In this document: one piece after another, positions 45,895-57,339 of the stretch
How the letters are laid out: every line of letters begins with the position of its first letter
How positions within the stretch are numbered: the first letter of the stretch is position 1
NCBI RefSeq assembly: GCF_030272615.1
Contig: NC_081410.1
Location: 284,209,957 to 284,273,956, forward strand
Direction: 5' to 3'
DNA length: 64,000 bases
From: Cryptomeria japonica
Taxonomy: Eukaryota > Streptophyta > Pinopsida > Cupressales > Cupressaceae
Translations under genes and position numbers: made by a program
The notes under the pieces: model-generated
Told to the model about the DNA's origin: nothing
The model's input: only the letters and a program-made list of their open reading frames with translations
Databases searched by the model: none

Positions 45895-46204
45895 TCTTGA
45901 TTTTTATAAAACCTAGGTCCAAAGAGGAACAATATACCCAAGATAATGAACAAAGGTTGATATGATCAAGTTTCATGATAAAGAATTTGATATATCCTGA
46001 TAAGAAATTGATAATGATGTTGATTTGCACTTGAGATGGTTGAATCACTAATTTGTTGGATCTTTATGCTTATAAAAACCTTTGTAAAATAACCTATTTG
46101 ATTGATAACTTAATTGTTTGACTAGATTGAAGACATGTGATAGTTGGAAACAAACCTCCTCAAAAAAGGGTATCTGAAAATGATGTTGAAATTTTGGTCT
46201 GATA

Positions 46205-46460
46205 TGTGAAAATGCTCACTATTGCAGATGTGTGAAAACAAATGCACTAACCTATGGATCAAAAGCACTAGCCTACACAACAAATGCACTGCTCTATTGA
46301 ATAAAAGCACTACTCTGCGTAGTAAAAGTGCTACCCTAAGGTGCAAAAGCATTGTTTTAGTTGTAAAAGTGTTATTCTGTTGAGAAAATGCATGATCCTA
46401 AAGGTCAAAAGCAATGTTGCTCAAAAGTGTTTTTCTACACAACAAATGTGATGTTCTGCA
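46205..46460 (-). repeat. Degenerate AAAAGCACTA repeat array, gag-proximal
   Basis: About ten imperfect units of roughly 20 bp in the plus-strand form AAAAGCACTANCCT, with variants AAATGCACTG and AAAAGTGCTA. Confidence 0.75.
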
Positions 46461-47589
46461 TTACAAAAACATGGTTCTGACTATGTTAAAAGAAATTTTT
46501 AGTTTTCTAGCAAGTTGTAGAATTTTTGACTTATTTCAGAATGATGATTTTTCAATATTTTGACCATTTTGAGAATTTTTTGCAGACACAAAGACACAAT
46601 GTTTGGAAAGAAAAGTGCACAAGGAAGAACAAATCCTATGGTAGGCCAAGACATTAATTGTTGAATCTCACATGGGGTTTTCCCCAAGGCTACGCTATTC
46701 AATGCGGATATTTAGGTGCTTGACCCCACTGGCTCCACCCTCGACACTCACTTCTTTGGGGTAGCCAAGCACCAATTTGCATGAAAAATCCCCATGGCAA
46801 ACTTCATATCTATACTAAGAACCGTATGTGTGTGAGCTGCTTCAGAGGTCCGACCTCCTGCGCCAATAATTAGAAGGATTTTGGCAACTAATACAAATGG
46901 TTTTTAGTAAGGGCTTTAGGTCATGTGGCCATACATGCAACACTTTACACTGTATAAATACAGAAGGTTCCCAACCTATAGAGGTTATGCTCCATAGGAT
47001 TTATGGGGAAATATAGTGTCGGTATGAACTAATCAACACATTTTTTCCATGACTTTTGTCATAGATACCATTTATTTGTTGATGACTTTTGTCATAGATA
47101 CCATTTATTTAGAATGGATCGAAAGGACTCAGTATTAGTCTATTTCCACTTGGGTCATTCCCCTCTCACTAGCCCCCTCAAGGCAGCTTGGGAAGGCATG
47201 CCCTCTAATGGTAAAACAAGAAATTAAAGTAGGTCTAGCTTTTTGATCATCGTATTAGGGTGAGAGCATACTCACCTGTTACTTTCAACTAGCACAGTAG
47301 ACAAATGGTTCTTTTACCCTTTAGATTACCTATGTGCAACTACCTTACTGAAAACAAATGATTCAAGTTGCATGCTTTATCCCTTAGTTAAGCTAGGTGA
47401 AACATGTATGATTTTTTTACTTCCCAAAACACTCCTAGTTAAACTATGTGAGAAAATGCATTAAAAATTTGCTCAAAATGAAATCTACAAGCACACAAGT
47501 CAATAATTTTGAAAAATTGGTCTTGGACAGTCGAACCTGCAAGGATTTGATAGAAAACCAGTTATAAAATTTCAATTTTTTTTGCAACA

Positions 47590-47880
47590 AAGTGAAGTGG
47601 AAACGCTAAAATAGAAAAAGTGCTAACTTGAAAGACAAAAGCGCTACCCTGTGCAATGAAAGTGCTAAACTGCTAAGTAAAAGTATGATTTCTTAAGCAA
47701 AAGTGCTAACCTGGGAAGCAAAAGCGCTAACATGCAAGACAAAAGTGATAGCCTATGTCATAAAAATGCTAACTTGCAGAACAAAAATGCTAAACTAAGG
47801 GTCAAAAGTGCTACCTTATTTCACACAAGCATGAAACCTGTTTAAAAAAGTGTTAATCCATTGTGTTAGTGATAATTAGA
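47590..47880 (-). repeat. Degenerate AAAAGCGCTAAC repeat array, LTR-proximal
   Basis: About eleven units of 16-22 bp with core AAAAGYGCTAAC and variable spacers (CTGTGC, CTGGGA, ATGCAAG). The best units contain the palindrome AGCGCT. The same array is in Tat2 at 55770-56060, next to the primer site. Confidence 0.8.
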
Positions 47881-47913
47881 CATGATATCAAAAAATGAAG
47901 TGTGAGGCCTCAA

Positions 47914-47930
47914 CCCCATGGTGGGCACTG
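47914..47930 (-). other. Tat1 primer binding site
   Basis: Plus-strand CCCCATGGTGGGCACTG; compared with Tat2's CCCCATGGTGGGCGCCA it is mutated at the 3' CCA-pairing end. Four bases separate it from the LTR. Confidence 0.82.
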
Positions 47931-47934
47931 AAAA

Positions 47935-48795
47935 TGTATCCACTTAAGTTTCACCTCAGAGATTAAACCTACAAACTCATTAGTCTATCATGCAAATATA
48001 ACTCAAGTTTCAACCAATGAAACAACATGAAATGAAAAAGAAAATAAAATATTATACCCTCATGATTTATGTCTCATTGTGTCCTAACCCCATTGTTCCC
48101 GGTCGCAGATGATTTTTTTCTTAGACAAGCACTGGTAGCTTCCAAGATGGCAAGTGTGGCATGGATTGGTAATTTATATGATATGCAAAGATAAACTATG
48201 ATAATGATTTATGGTAAATTGCTCAAAAACAACTCTAAGAATGCTGAGCAAATGAATTCATGGATGCAAAGATAAAGACTCTTGATTGACTATAAGATTA
48301 GATATTAGTTTCAAAAATAGCTTAGGAGACCTCTATTTATATGCTTTTTAGTGCATAAGCTTAGGTGGCAAAGATAAACGGTCATGATTAGATCTTGCCA
48401 TTTGGATGGCTATGAGAAAGATGTTAAGATGTGAGAGAGAAAGGTGGAAGATGTTCCTCCCACACCTACAGGATGGAGGAAAAGGTGGAAGGAGAAGCCA
48501 AGTGTTATTCATCTCACCTTGACTGAGAAGAATACTTGAGATAATATAGGATAGCTGGAGAAGATTTAGGGATAAGAGGACAAGTGGCCTCAACTCCCTC
48601 CAAAGATGAAGGAAGGTTGGATAAAATTATAGGGAAGTTGAGGAATGTGTGTACGTACACATTATTTGAAGAATGAATTTGGAAGTTGGAGATAATGATG
48701 CATATTAATATTAAAAATATTAATATCTTAGCCACATGATTGATGAGTTGGCAAAGAAGAAGTGATGTAGAGATGAGGGTGAGTTGGAAAAGCAA
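47935..48795 (-). repeat. Tat1 5' LTR, truncated
   Basis: Plus-strand start TGTATCCACTTAAG, homologous along its length to the Tat2 LTR from 56160 (shared TTATGTCTCATTGTGTCCTA and GATAGCTTCCAAGATGGCA). It stops at about 48795, after GAGGGTGAGTTGGAAAA, where Copia coding begins; the Tat2 LTR continues 330 bp beyond the same point. Confidence 0.85.
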
Positions 48796-49189
48796 GATTA
48801 GTTTCTTAGTTAAGTAAGAAATAGAGTTGTACATCTTTATCAATATCAGAATCAGAATATGTTGTAGCAGCAACTAACTGTACATAGGTACTATGGCTTA
48901 AACAAATGTTGAAAGACATAAAGGTAAAATGCAAGGAACCTATCACTATATATTGTGATAACACTGTAGCAATTGATATATCTAAGAATCTGGTATTACA
49001 TTCTAAAACAAAACATGTTTCTATCAAATTGGATTTTCTAAGGGAAAAAGTTGAAGAAAGGAGTTAAAACTGGTTTATGTGAATACTAAAGAATAGCTTG
49101 CAGGTATTTTCACAAAACCTTTGCCTAAGGAGACTTTTGAATATCTCAGAGATCAACTTGGAGTAATACCACCACTAGTAGAAACTTAG
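48796..49189 (+). pseudogene. Copia RNase H, C-terminal part
   Basis: Reads RLVS-stop-LSKK-stop-SCTSLSISESEYVVAAT, then CDNTVAIDISKNLVLHSKTK. After a frameshift near 49063 the expected AGIFTKPLPKETFEYL follows. A natural stop lies at 49187. Equivalent to the last third of the Copia-I RNase H. Confidence 0.9.
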
Positions 49190-49368
49190 CCAGTTGATGA
49201 TTGTCATCAATTGGTAGAATTGAAAGACAAATCTTTTACTCCGGTCTTTGATGAGGAAGCTACTTCTCAGGGGGAGTAGTTGGTATATTGAATTGATTGG
49301 TATTTTGTATATGAACTTGGTCATATTATAACTTTGGCATTTGATGTCAAAGGGGGAGAGATATCTAT

Positions 49369-49487
49369 GAAAAAACACATTATCTTTTGGAGAAATTGGT
49401 ATGAAAATCTTTAGATGAACACATGTTGGAAAAACACATTATCTTTTGGAGAAATTGGGATGAAAATCTTTAGATAAACACATGTTG
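49369..49487 (+). repeat. 60-bp tandem duplication in Copia 3' spacer
   Basis: Units 49369-49428 and 49429-49487, both containing ACACATTATCTTTTGGAGAA and ending ACATGTTG, with few differences. Purine tracts of the AAAGGGGGAG type occur before (49350) and after (49596), the latter abutting the LTR. Confidence 0.92.
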
Positions 49488-49607
49488 TTCCCAAGGGGAG
49501 AGATTGTTGTTTAAAGGAGATTGTTGGTTTTTGGTTTTTGGCATTTCTGTTTTGGCACTTTGATGGTTTTTCCATCTTGTGTTGCCATCAATGCCAAAGG
49601 GGGAGAT

Positions 49608-50671
49608 TGTTGGTATTTTGGTATGGTTTTGTCATTGATGTCAACACCTACTAAAACACTAGTACTCTAGAGATCCGGCAACATTCACCGGCAAGCAAGT
49701 AACTATTGCACAGTTACTAGTATATGGTTCACCGGCAGGATATAATGATCACCGACACTTGGAATGATATGGAAGACACCTGGTAATGTCGAAGACATCA
49801 TGTGGACACTTTGTTTTGAAGAATTAATCATTGGTATATTCATACTTGCATATTTGCTTTTACTGACAAATAGGTCCAGGGTTATCTAAGGTTTCACCGG
49901 CAGGTTTATCTTTTCCAGATCAACATGGCATGCTATGAAGGTGATTTATTATTGTTGTAAATGCATTAAGATGACATGTTTAATTGGTTATTGCATCAGA
50001 TATTATATTGATTGTAAAATGTTTTTATTGTAATATCTTGTAGATCCGACCTACTAAAATTGGTCCTAGGTTATGGTATAAATGTAAGATCTTCTTTGTA
50101 AGATCAAATGAGGAATGTGAAAAAGAATTGTGTGAAGGTATATGCGAGATTAAGCAAAGGCATACATGAAGACATCATTTGAAGGTGAAGCTAAGTTTTT
50201 GTGAAAGCATATCAGCATTACACCGGTACTAAATCCAGCATATGAAGATGCTATTTTGTGCAGTACATTCTTATTGGATTTAACCATCTAACTATAGTTA
50301 GTGTGACTCCAATTTTGTGATTGAGCAATGAGCTCTAGGTTGTTGGCCTTTCTACATGTGTAGAGTCCATTTATGTACACTTACTATCTACTGTAGTATC
50401 ATCTGATTGTGGGTAAGGTTTCCCACCGTGGTTTTTCCATTTACAGGGTTTCCACGTACAAATACTGGTGTTATGTGTTGTGGATGACTTTCTATTTATG
50501 TTTCATGCATTAATCTTTACTGATATAGCAATTTACTATTAACACTGTCTACCAACATAGTTAACTGGTTTACCGGTATTAAGCATTAAGTTGGTTAAGT
50601 GGTTTTTGGTTTGAATTTATTAGACAACTGATTCACCCCTCCCCCCCCTCAGTTGTCTTCGCGACCTAACA
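49608..50671 (+). repeat. Copia 3' LTR
   Basis: Starts TGTTGGTATT after the tract GCCAAAGGGGGAGAT and ends CGACCTAACA. It contains CCCACCGTGGTTTTTCC and GGGTTTCCACGT at about 50424-50457 and the end block ATTCACCCCTCCCCCCC. Confidence 0.9.
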
Positions 50672-52290
50672 GTAGATAAGACATCTGGACCCCATTCATA
50701 GTCATTTGAATCTGTCTTTGAATCATGATCTAGGACTACTCCACTATACCATACAGGAATGTTGTCTGGTGCAAAACATTCCCTAATTTTTGCCATCTCT
50801 ATTTTTATTGCTTCTGGAATATCTTGTTCAGATTTTGCATTTGTTTGTATTTCCAGAACTTGTTGACAAGATTTTTCTTTACCCTTGATGGTAATCTCCT
50901 TGTCTTGGTTTTCATGTTCTTCGTGCTCCTTTTGTTTATTTGTTACTATTTCTGCCACTTGATGTAGCTTTTCTTGCCAATTTTCTTCTTTAGAAACTGA
51001 TTTCTTTTTCCACTTTTGTTGTGGATGATTATGTTTCTTTTGATTGGATTTTAGATATCCAAGCCCGGATTTATCCTCTTTGGATTGTGAGTGTAGACAA
51101 ATAGGTTCTGGAATACCTTGATGTTGGTTACCAATTGGTCCTTTTCCTTCATATCCCATTTTTTGCATGATTTAATAACATTTGCCATATTATTTTATGG
51201 GAATATTGACTTCTACTGCTATTGCTATAGTTTTATCTTCATCCTTGTACAGCCAACCTAGAATGTCTTTGTCTTCATTTTCTTCTTCAAGAGTTCCAAC
51301 ACTAACAAATGTCCCTTTAAACATATGTTTTGATCTTTCTAATGTCTTTGATTTAATATCTGTAGGCTTTCCATATGACAAAGGGGAAAGTGGAAAATTA
51401 TGCAAAGAATATTTTCCCATTCCTTCATCATTTAATTTGAGCTTTTCCTCAAAAGTTTCCCATAACTTTGCTTGTATTTCTTTGGTAGGATATACTAATT
51501 TTCTGTCATGTGGAACTCTTGTATCTTGTGTTGGCTTCAAATTATTTCAATATTGACTAGAATATGCAATTATAGTGATCTCTTGTCCTTCATGAGGAAA
51601 TTTCACACATTGATGATATGTAGAAGGAGCTTCTTGCATCTTGTGAAACCATGGTCATCCTAGAAGAATGTTGTAAGAGAGGTTCAAATCTAAAAATTGA
51701 CACAATGTATCCCTTTCCACAAGTCCTATTTTTATTGGTAGCACAACAGTTCCTTTAGAAGAACATTCTGCTTCATCATAAGCCTTGATGGTTATTTTCT
51801 TTTTTGGGTCCACTGCATTTTCTGAGTATCCCAAAGCTTTTATCAAACTTAATGCACAAATGTTTAAGCCGGCTCCTCCATCTATGAGTACATGTTTGAC
51901 ATGAGTTTTATTAATGGAGACTTCAACATTCAAGGGAGCATTGTGAGGATGTTGTAAGGATGCATCATCATTTTAAGAAAATGATAAGCAATGAGGAGCT
52001 ATAAGGTGTCCTACCATGTTTTGGAACTGATCTATATCCAAATCTTTTGAAACTGTTGTTTCTACTAAAGCTTTCTCCAAAATTTCCTTATGCATAGGTG
52101 AAACCTTGAGAAGTTCCAGAATTGATATTTGAGCGGGTATTATTTGTAATTTCTCTACTAAATTATATTGTTGTGAAATAGATGTTGGGTCTTTTGCTAT
52201 AGCTGGAAAGGTAACCTTTGCTTTGCTTCTAGTAATAACATTGATTGGCTCTGAAGATGGATTATCTTTAACAATGATCACATTTACCAC
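50672..52290 (-). pseudogene. Tat2 protease and G-patch-like region
   Basis: Protease core at 51933-51655: VLIDGGAGLNICALSLIKAL, GTVVLPIKIG and a terminal YNILLG. A later open frame (51168-50672) starts MQKMGYEGKGPIGNQHQGIP then LGYLKSNQKKH, a G-patch-like layout, and continues in a Lys/Glu-rich linker that ends with YSGVVLDHDS and YEWGP, also present in Tat1 at 34620-34570. The pol frame then meets the Copia LTR. Confidence 0.87.
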
Positions 52291-52340
52291 ATCATCATAT
52301 GTATAAGTGTAATTTACTTTGGCTTTCCCTTTATCATCTT

Positions 52341-54255
52341 TTAATTGTGATGGTTCACCTTGTCATAATTTGGAAGTGGAGTTTTGAAAGCTAGGTGTGA
52401 TTCATTTGTCTTATGGCTATCCACTGTAATGGTTCCATTATCGATTAGATCTTGGATAAGGTGTTTCAATCTTTGACAATCATTTGTTAGGTGTCCTTTA
52501 TTCTGATGGTAATTGCAAAAATGATTGTCATTCCACCAATATGGCTTGACTGGTGGTTCATAACTTCTTGCTTGTGGTAAAACAATCAATTTGTTGGCAA
52601 ACAGAGGTTTTAGAGTTGATTCCAAAGGTTCTCCAATGTTTGTGAATTTCCTCCAAGGATTGGAGAAAAAAGACTTGGCTTTATTATTTTTTGGATTATT
52701 ATTGCTTGGGATTTGACTTGATAGATTTAAAATTGGTTGTTGTTGTTTTGTAGTACTATTATCGTCATTTCCTTCATTGCTGACATTCCTATTCTTTGAC
52801 CAGAACTTGGGTTTGTCATTGTTATTGTTGGAATTGTTGTTGTATGAATTATTGTAAAGTTTTAGTTCTCATTTCTTTACCATTGTGTTCTCTATTTTCA
52901 GACCATTCTCAATCATTTTGGAAAAAGAGGGAGGACATTGCATTCTTAGTTGATAACTAGTTTCACTGATAAGATTATCAATGAATATGTCCATTTTTTC
53001 TTGATCAGGTACATCTCAGGGATACCTATTAAACATGCATTTCCATCGTTGTAAGAAGATCATAAAAGATTCACCATTATTTTGTTTAACATTGCAGAGA
53101 TCCAGCATCGTTATCTCATTCCTTATATTGTAGGAGTATTGTGAAATAAACTTATTCACAAGTTCTTCAAAATATTTGATTCCCGATGGTAATCTTGAAA
53201 ACCACTCCATTGATTGTCCATTTAAACTCCTAGGAAAAAGACACATAAGGTAAGTTTCACCATGAGCAAATTCCATGCTCATAGTACAAAACTCCCTAAT
53301 GTGATTCTGAGGATCACATTTTTCATTGTATTTGCCATATTTAGGAATCTTGCAATGTTATGGAAATGGTATATTCAAATTCTTATCGAAAGGATATGGG
53401 CATATATCTTCTAATGAATACTTCTTGGAGCTTGTTCCATTTTTCTTGTCTTGTATCTATTGTTGTAGAGTTTGCATTTGTTGAGTAAGGTTTGACAATG
53501 GATTACCCACATAGTTTCTTCTTGTTTCTTCATGAGTTCTTTTATCACTTCGCTCTTTTCTTGTGTCATCCCTTTCTTTTCTTGTTTCTTCATGACTTTA
53601 TTTGTTCATATCTTCGTTATTTGGATCATTCATGTTTTGGGTGTTACTTGCCTCTACATCTTGTTTCAATCTTTCTATGTTAAAGTCTTGTGGTAGTTTA
53701 GCTCTAGATTTTGCCAACATCAAGAGATATTTCTCTTTTTGTTTTGCCAACAATTTTTCCATTAGCCTATCAAATTTGAAATCTTGCTCGAGGTCTCTAA
53801 TGGTGATATTGACTACTTCTTCATCAACAATGGTAAACCCAAAATTTTGGAATATAGGATTATCTTCTTCCTCCATTTGTTGTTGTTTTCTAAGTTGTTC
53901 GTATTGGGCTCTAGTCCAAACTGGCATGTGATTATTTTAAAGTTGTTAAAATTTCCAAAGGACAAAGTCAATAGGTGATTATTGGTTTAGGAAGATATGC
54001 TTTGTTGATTTTACCGCTATTGTTTGTTCATTGTGATAAAGCATCTCTTTGTTGAAAAGCACATCTTTGCAAAATTTCACTGTCAAACTTTGTACTGCAG
54101 CCACGTAAGTAGTGACAAAAATGGTGTAGGAATGTCCTATGTTTTAATAAGATCTTACAATTGATATACAAGAATCTTATTCTTTTCTGAGTGGCTTTAT
54201 AACTGGGTTTTCTTTTCTTAAGGTGATACTTAAAAGTCATATAAGCATTTGACAA
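52341..54255 (-). pseudogene. Tat2 gag
   Basis: Uninterrupted by the LINE, so it shows the full gag order: basic N-terminus (FKYHLKKRKPSYKATQKRI), MPVWTRAQYEQLRKQQQMEE at 53927, a coiled and acidic linker, Gag core MEWFSRLPSGIKYFEELVNK at about 53205, and the variant knuckle FCNYHQNKGHLTND near 52515. Stops are fewer than in Tat1. Confidence 0.88.
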
Positions 54256-56138
54256 TTTACAAGTTTGTTTGATTCCAATGATGGTGCAATTCTGATTTTG
54301 ATATAACCTAGGTTCAAAATAGGAAAGATATATCCAAAATTATGAACCTAGTATAGATTGATCAAGCTTCGTGATAGAGGATGTGATTATCCTGATGAGA
54401 GACTTGATAATGATGTTGATTTTTTTTGCACTTAAGATGTTTGAATATATAGCTTGTTGAATGTTGATGTTTATAGAACTTTTTGGGAATAACCTATTGG
54501 ATTAGTGACCTAGTTGTTGAGCTAGTTTGAAAATACTTGATGGTTTAGAGACAAACCTACTTCAAGAAGTAGTTTGATACTGACATTTTGATACTTTAGT
54601 TTTGATCTGGTGTTTCAAGTGTTGGAAAGCTTTTGTATTACCCTATTGATAAAAAATTTTCAACAATTTGTTGGATTTTTACTCACGTGTAGATGATAAT
54701 TTTCTTCAATTTTTTGACCATTTGGAACATGTAATAGACATAGAAGACACAATGTTTAATAAACAAAATGCACAAGAGAGTACAAATCTTATGGCAGACT
54801 GAGATAATAGTTGTTGAATCTCACATGGGGTTTCCCCCGATTCTACTCTATTCAAAGAGGATATTTAGATGCTTGACCCCACTGGCTCCACCCTCAGCAC
54901 TCACTTCTTTGGGGCAGCCAAGCACCAGTTTCCATGAAAACTCCCCATGGCAAACTTTATATCTCTACTAGGAACCATATGTGTGTGAGCCTCTTTAGAG
55001 GTCCGACCTCCTACACCAAGAACTAGAAGGATTTTGGCAACTAGTACAAGTGGTTTTTAGTAAAGGCTTCTAGTCATGTGGCCATACATGTGGCACTTTT
55101 AGCTCTATAAATACAGAAGGTTCCCAGCCTATAGAGGTTACACTCCATAGGGTTTATGGGAAAACATAGTGTCGGTATGAACTTATCAGCACATGTTGTT
55201 TGGGACTTTCGTCACAAACATAATTTATTTATAGTGGATTGGAAGGACTTGGTATTAGCCCATTTTCACTTTAGGTCATTCCCCTCTCATTGGCCCCCTC
55301 AAGGTAGCTCAGGAAGGAAGACCCTCTAAAGGATTTAATTGCTTTGAAAGTAAAAAAAGAGTGGGTTTGGCTTTTTGGTTACCCAATTAAGGGGAGAGCA
55401 TATACCTATCACTTTCAAGACACAGAATATAAGTGTTCTTTTTAACCTTTTCAAAGCAATTGTTGGCTAAGTCCTATTTGGAGATGTTGCTCCAACAAGC
55501 ATGGTATTTATTTTAGCCTTTTTAGAAGTTTATGTGCAACTATTTTAGAGAAATTACTAAAAATGCAAGTTGCATGTTGTCAATTTATCCTCTTAGTTAG
55601 ACTAAATGAATAAGACATGATATATTACTTCCCAAAATAAGGCCTTCAATTAACTAGATGAGGAAATGCATAAAATTTGCCTTAAACACCATCCTGCACA
55701 TGCATGTTAGTTGTTTGAAAAATCTAATTTCTTGGACATTCGGGCCTGCAAGAAAATTTTGTTAGTTGGAAACAAAAGCGCTATTCTAACATATGCGCTA
55801 TCTTTCTCCTCAAAAGCGCTAACTTGTAGAGAAAAAGCGTTAACCTAGACTACAAAAGTGTTGCTCTACAGATACAAAAGCATGATTTCTCTAATAAATG
55901 CACTAATCTAGAGGATAAAAGCACTAACCTAGAAGACAAAAGTGCTAACTGACGATGCTAATGTGTAGATTTTCAGACAAAAGCACTAACTTGCATGGCA
56001 TATGTGCTAACCTATGATGCAAATGTGCTAACCTATGAGCAAAAGCATTGTCAGAATTCAAATATGCATGAATCTGCATTACAAATGCATTAATTTTACT
56101 TTTTGCAAGATTTTTAAAGGTATATGCGAGGTCCATGA
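54256..56138 (-). other. Tat2 5' leader
   Basis: Non-coding counterpart of the Tat1 leader. It keeps the conserved block at 54815-55200, with plus-strand TATAAATA at 55106-55113, and the primer-proximal repeat array, but not the gag-proximal array. Confidence 0.75.
55770..56060 (-). repeat. AAAAGCGCTAAC repeat array
   Basis: About twelve degenerate units (AAAAGCGCTAAC, AAAAGCACTAAC, AAATGTGCTAAC) with 5-9 base spacers, matching the Tat1 array at 47590-47880 in position and consensus but not in unit order. Confidence 0.8.
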
Positions 56139-56156
56139 GCCCCATGGTGGGCGCCA
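56139..56156 (-). other. Tat2 primer binding site
   Basis: Plus-strand GCCCCATGGTGGGCGCCA, so the minus strand reads TGGCGCCCACCATGGGGC three bases after the LTR. This is the primer-site type usual in Tat-group elements; I do not assign the tRNA. Confidence 0.88.
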
Positions 56157-56159
56157 AAA

Positions 56160-57319
56160 TGTGTCAACTTGAATTTCATCCTCAGAATGCTACCTGCAAC
56201 AAGTTAGTTTCACAAAATACAAATAGAAATGCTACAGGAAATCCAAACTCAACCAATGAAACTACATGAAATACATATGAAATAAAAATATTAATATTAC
56301 CTTCATGGTTTATGTCTTATTGTGTCCTAACTCCATTGTTCCTGGTTGTAGATGGTGTTCTCTCAGATAATGCACTGATAGCTTCCAAGATGGCATATGA
56401 AGAATGGACTGATAACTGATAGTTAACAAAATGCTATGATATGAAATACTACATGATTATGCTATATGATAATTTCTATTTTCTTCAAGATTAAAACTCA
56501 CTAATGCATAAGTTTCACAAATGATTTGCTTGAAAATGCACTTGAAGTCTAACTCTCTCTCAACTGAAGCTCTTGATTTTATAGACTTTGAGAGGATGAG
56601 ATGATGTGGCTTAAAACAACAGTCATGATCAGATCTGTAGATTTGGATGGTTGTAAGCAAAGCTGAAGGTTGAGAGAAAGGGGGAAGGAGAAGACAATTG
56701 TCACTCATCTCAACTTGACTGGGTTGCTTGACTAAGGGAATCTAGGGATGGTTGGAGAAGATTTAGGTAAGATAGGACAAGTGGACTCAAGTCCTTCCTA
56801 AGATGTAGGGGTTGTTGGAGAGAATATAGGAAATGGTTATGAAATATGTGTACATACACAATATTTCATTAAATTTAGAAGTTGAAGATAAATGATGAAT
56901 TAATATTTAGTAAATATTAATTTCCTTAGCCACAAGTTTGATGATTGGCAATGGGAAGATGAAGTGGAGATGGAGGGTGAGTTGGAAAATAGATTAAATA
57001 ATTTAAGAAATCATTTAATATTTGAGACTATAGGATAGGAGAATAACCATTAAATATTAGATATTTAATTGTTTGAAGGAGATAATTAAATATTAGATAT
57101 TTAATTAACTTGGTTAAAAGGATAATTAAATATTAGATATTTAATTAATTAGAAGAATATGATAGATGAATTAATTAATAAATTATTTCAATTAATAGAA
57201 AGATACGAAATGAATTAAATAAATTCATCTTTTCAAATTAAGTATTTAATAGAAGAATAATTTTTAAATAAATATAAAATATTTATTTAATTGCTCATAG
57301 CCATTTTTATGTGTATACA
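56160..57319 (-). repeat. Tat2 5' LTR
   Basis: Plus-strand TGTGTCAACTTG to GTGTATACA. The right end was chosen where TGT/ACA termini match and LARD2 coding resumes. The last 300 bp are AT-rich with three spaced copies of a 21-bp palindrome. Confidence 0.82.
57049..57145 (+). repeat. Three copies of a 21-bp palindrome in the Tat2 LTR
   Basis: Copies at 57049-57069, 57085-57105 and 57125-57145: ATTAAATAT, a TAG centre, then ATATTTAAT. Spacing 36 and 40 bp. Confidence 0.92.
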
Positions 57320-57339
57320 GTATTTTCTCTTCTCTTTCT

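Larger units (their letters stand above)
45895..47913 (-). other. Tat1 5' leader between primer site and gag
   Basis: A 2-kb non-coding leader holding two arrays of short AAAAGTGCTAAC-like repeats and, between them (about 46630-47040), a block strongly conserved with Tat2 at 54815-55200: ACATGGGGTTTTCCCC, CCACTGGCTCCACCCTC and CACTTCTTTGGGG. TATAAATA at 46953-46960 reads on the plus strand, opposite to the element. A local 36-bp direct duplication lies near 47050-47120. Confidence 0.75.
30111..48795 (-). mobile_element. Tat-lineage Ty3/gypsy element (Tat1), interrupted by a LINE
   Basis: Minus-strand order: LTR (47935-48795, truncated), primer site, 2-kb leader, gag, protease, G-patch-like segment, RT, RNase H, second RNase H and integrase. 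The second, archaeal-type RNase H after the usual one is diagnostic of the Tat group. The LINE at 36731-44401 splits gag. The 3' LTR is not seen: after the pol stop at 30243 about 130 bp of 3' region remain before the Gypsy derivative at 30110. The 5' LTR is cut at 48795 by a Copia remnant. Confidence 0.88.
48796..50671 (+). mobile_element. Copia remnant: end of RNase H plus 3' LTR
   Basis: Starts in mid RNase H at about 48796, directly against the broken Tat1 LTR, and ends with a complete LTR terminus against Tat2 pol. Because the right end is an intact LTR end and the left is not, this looks like a Copia that inserted into Tat2 pol and later lost its 5' part together with the Tat2 3' part. 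Confidence 0.88.
50672..57319 (-). mobile_element. Second Tat-lineage Gypsy copy (Tat2), 3' part missing
   Basis: Same minus-strand order as Tat1 from LTR (56160-57319) through primer site, leader and gag to protease and the G-patch-like segment, then cut at 50671/50672 by the Copia LTR. RT, RNase H and integrase are absent. Its intact LTR end at 57319 abuts LARD2 coding sequence, so Tat2 inserted into LARD2. Confidence 0.88.

Noticed and set aside
46840-46880. GGTCCGACCTCC segment considered as part of a tRNA
   Set aside because: No cloverleaf could be drawn, and the stretch is part of the conserved Tat leader.
47590-47880. Repeat array considered as CRISPR
   Set aside because: Units are degenerate, spacers are only 5-9 bases, and the context is a plant Gypsy leader.
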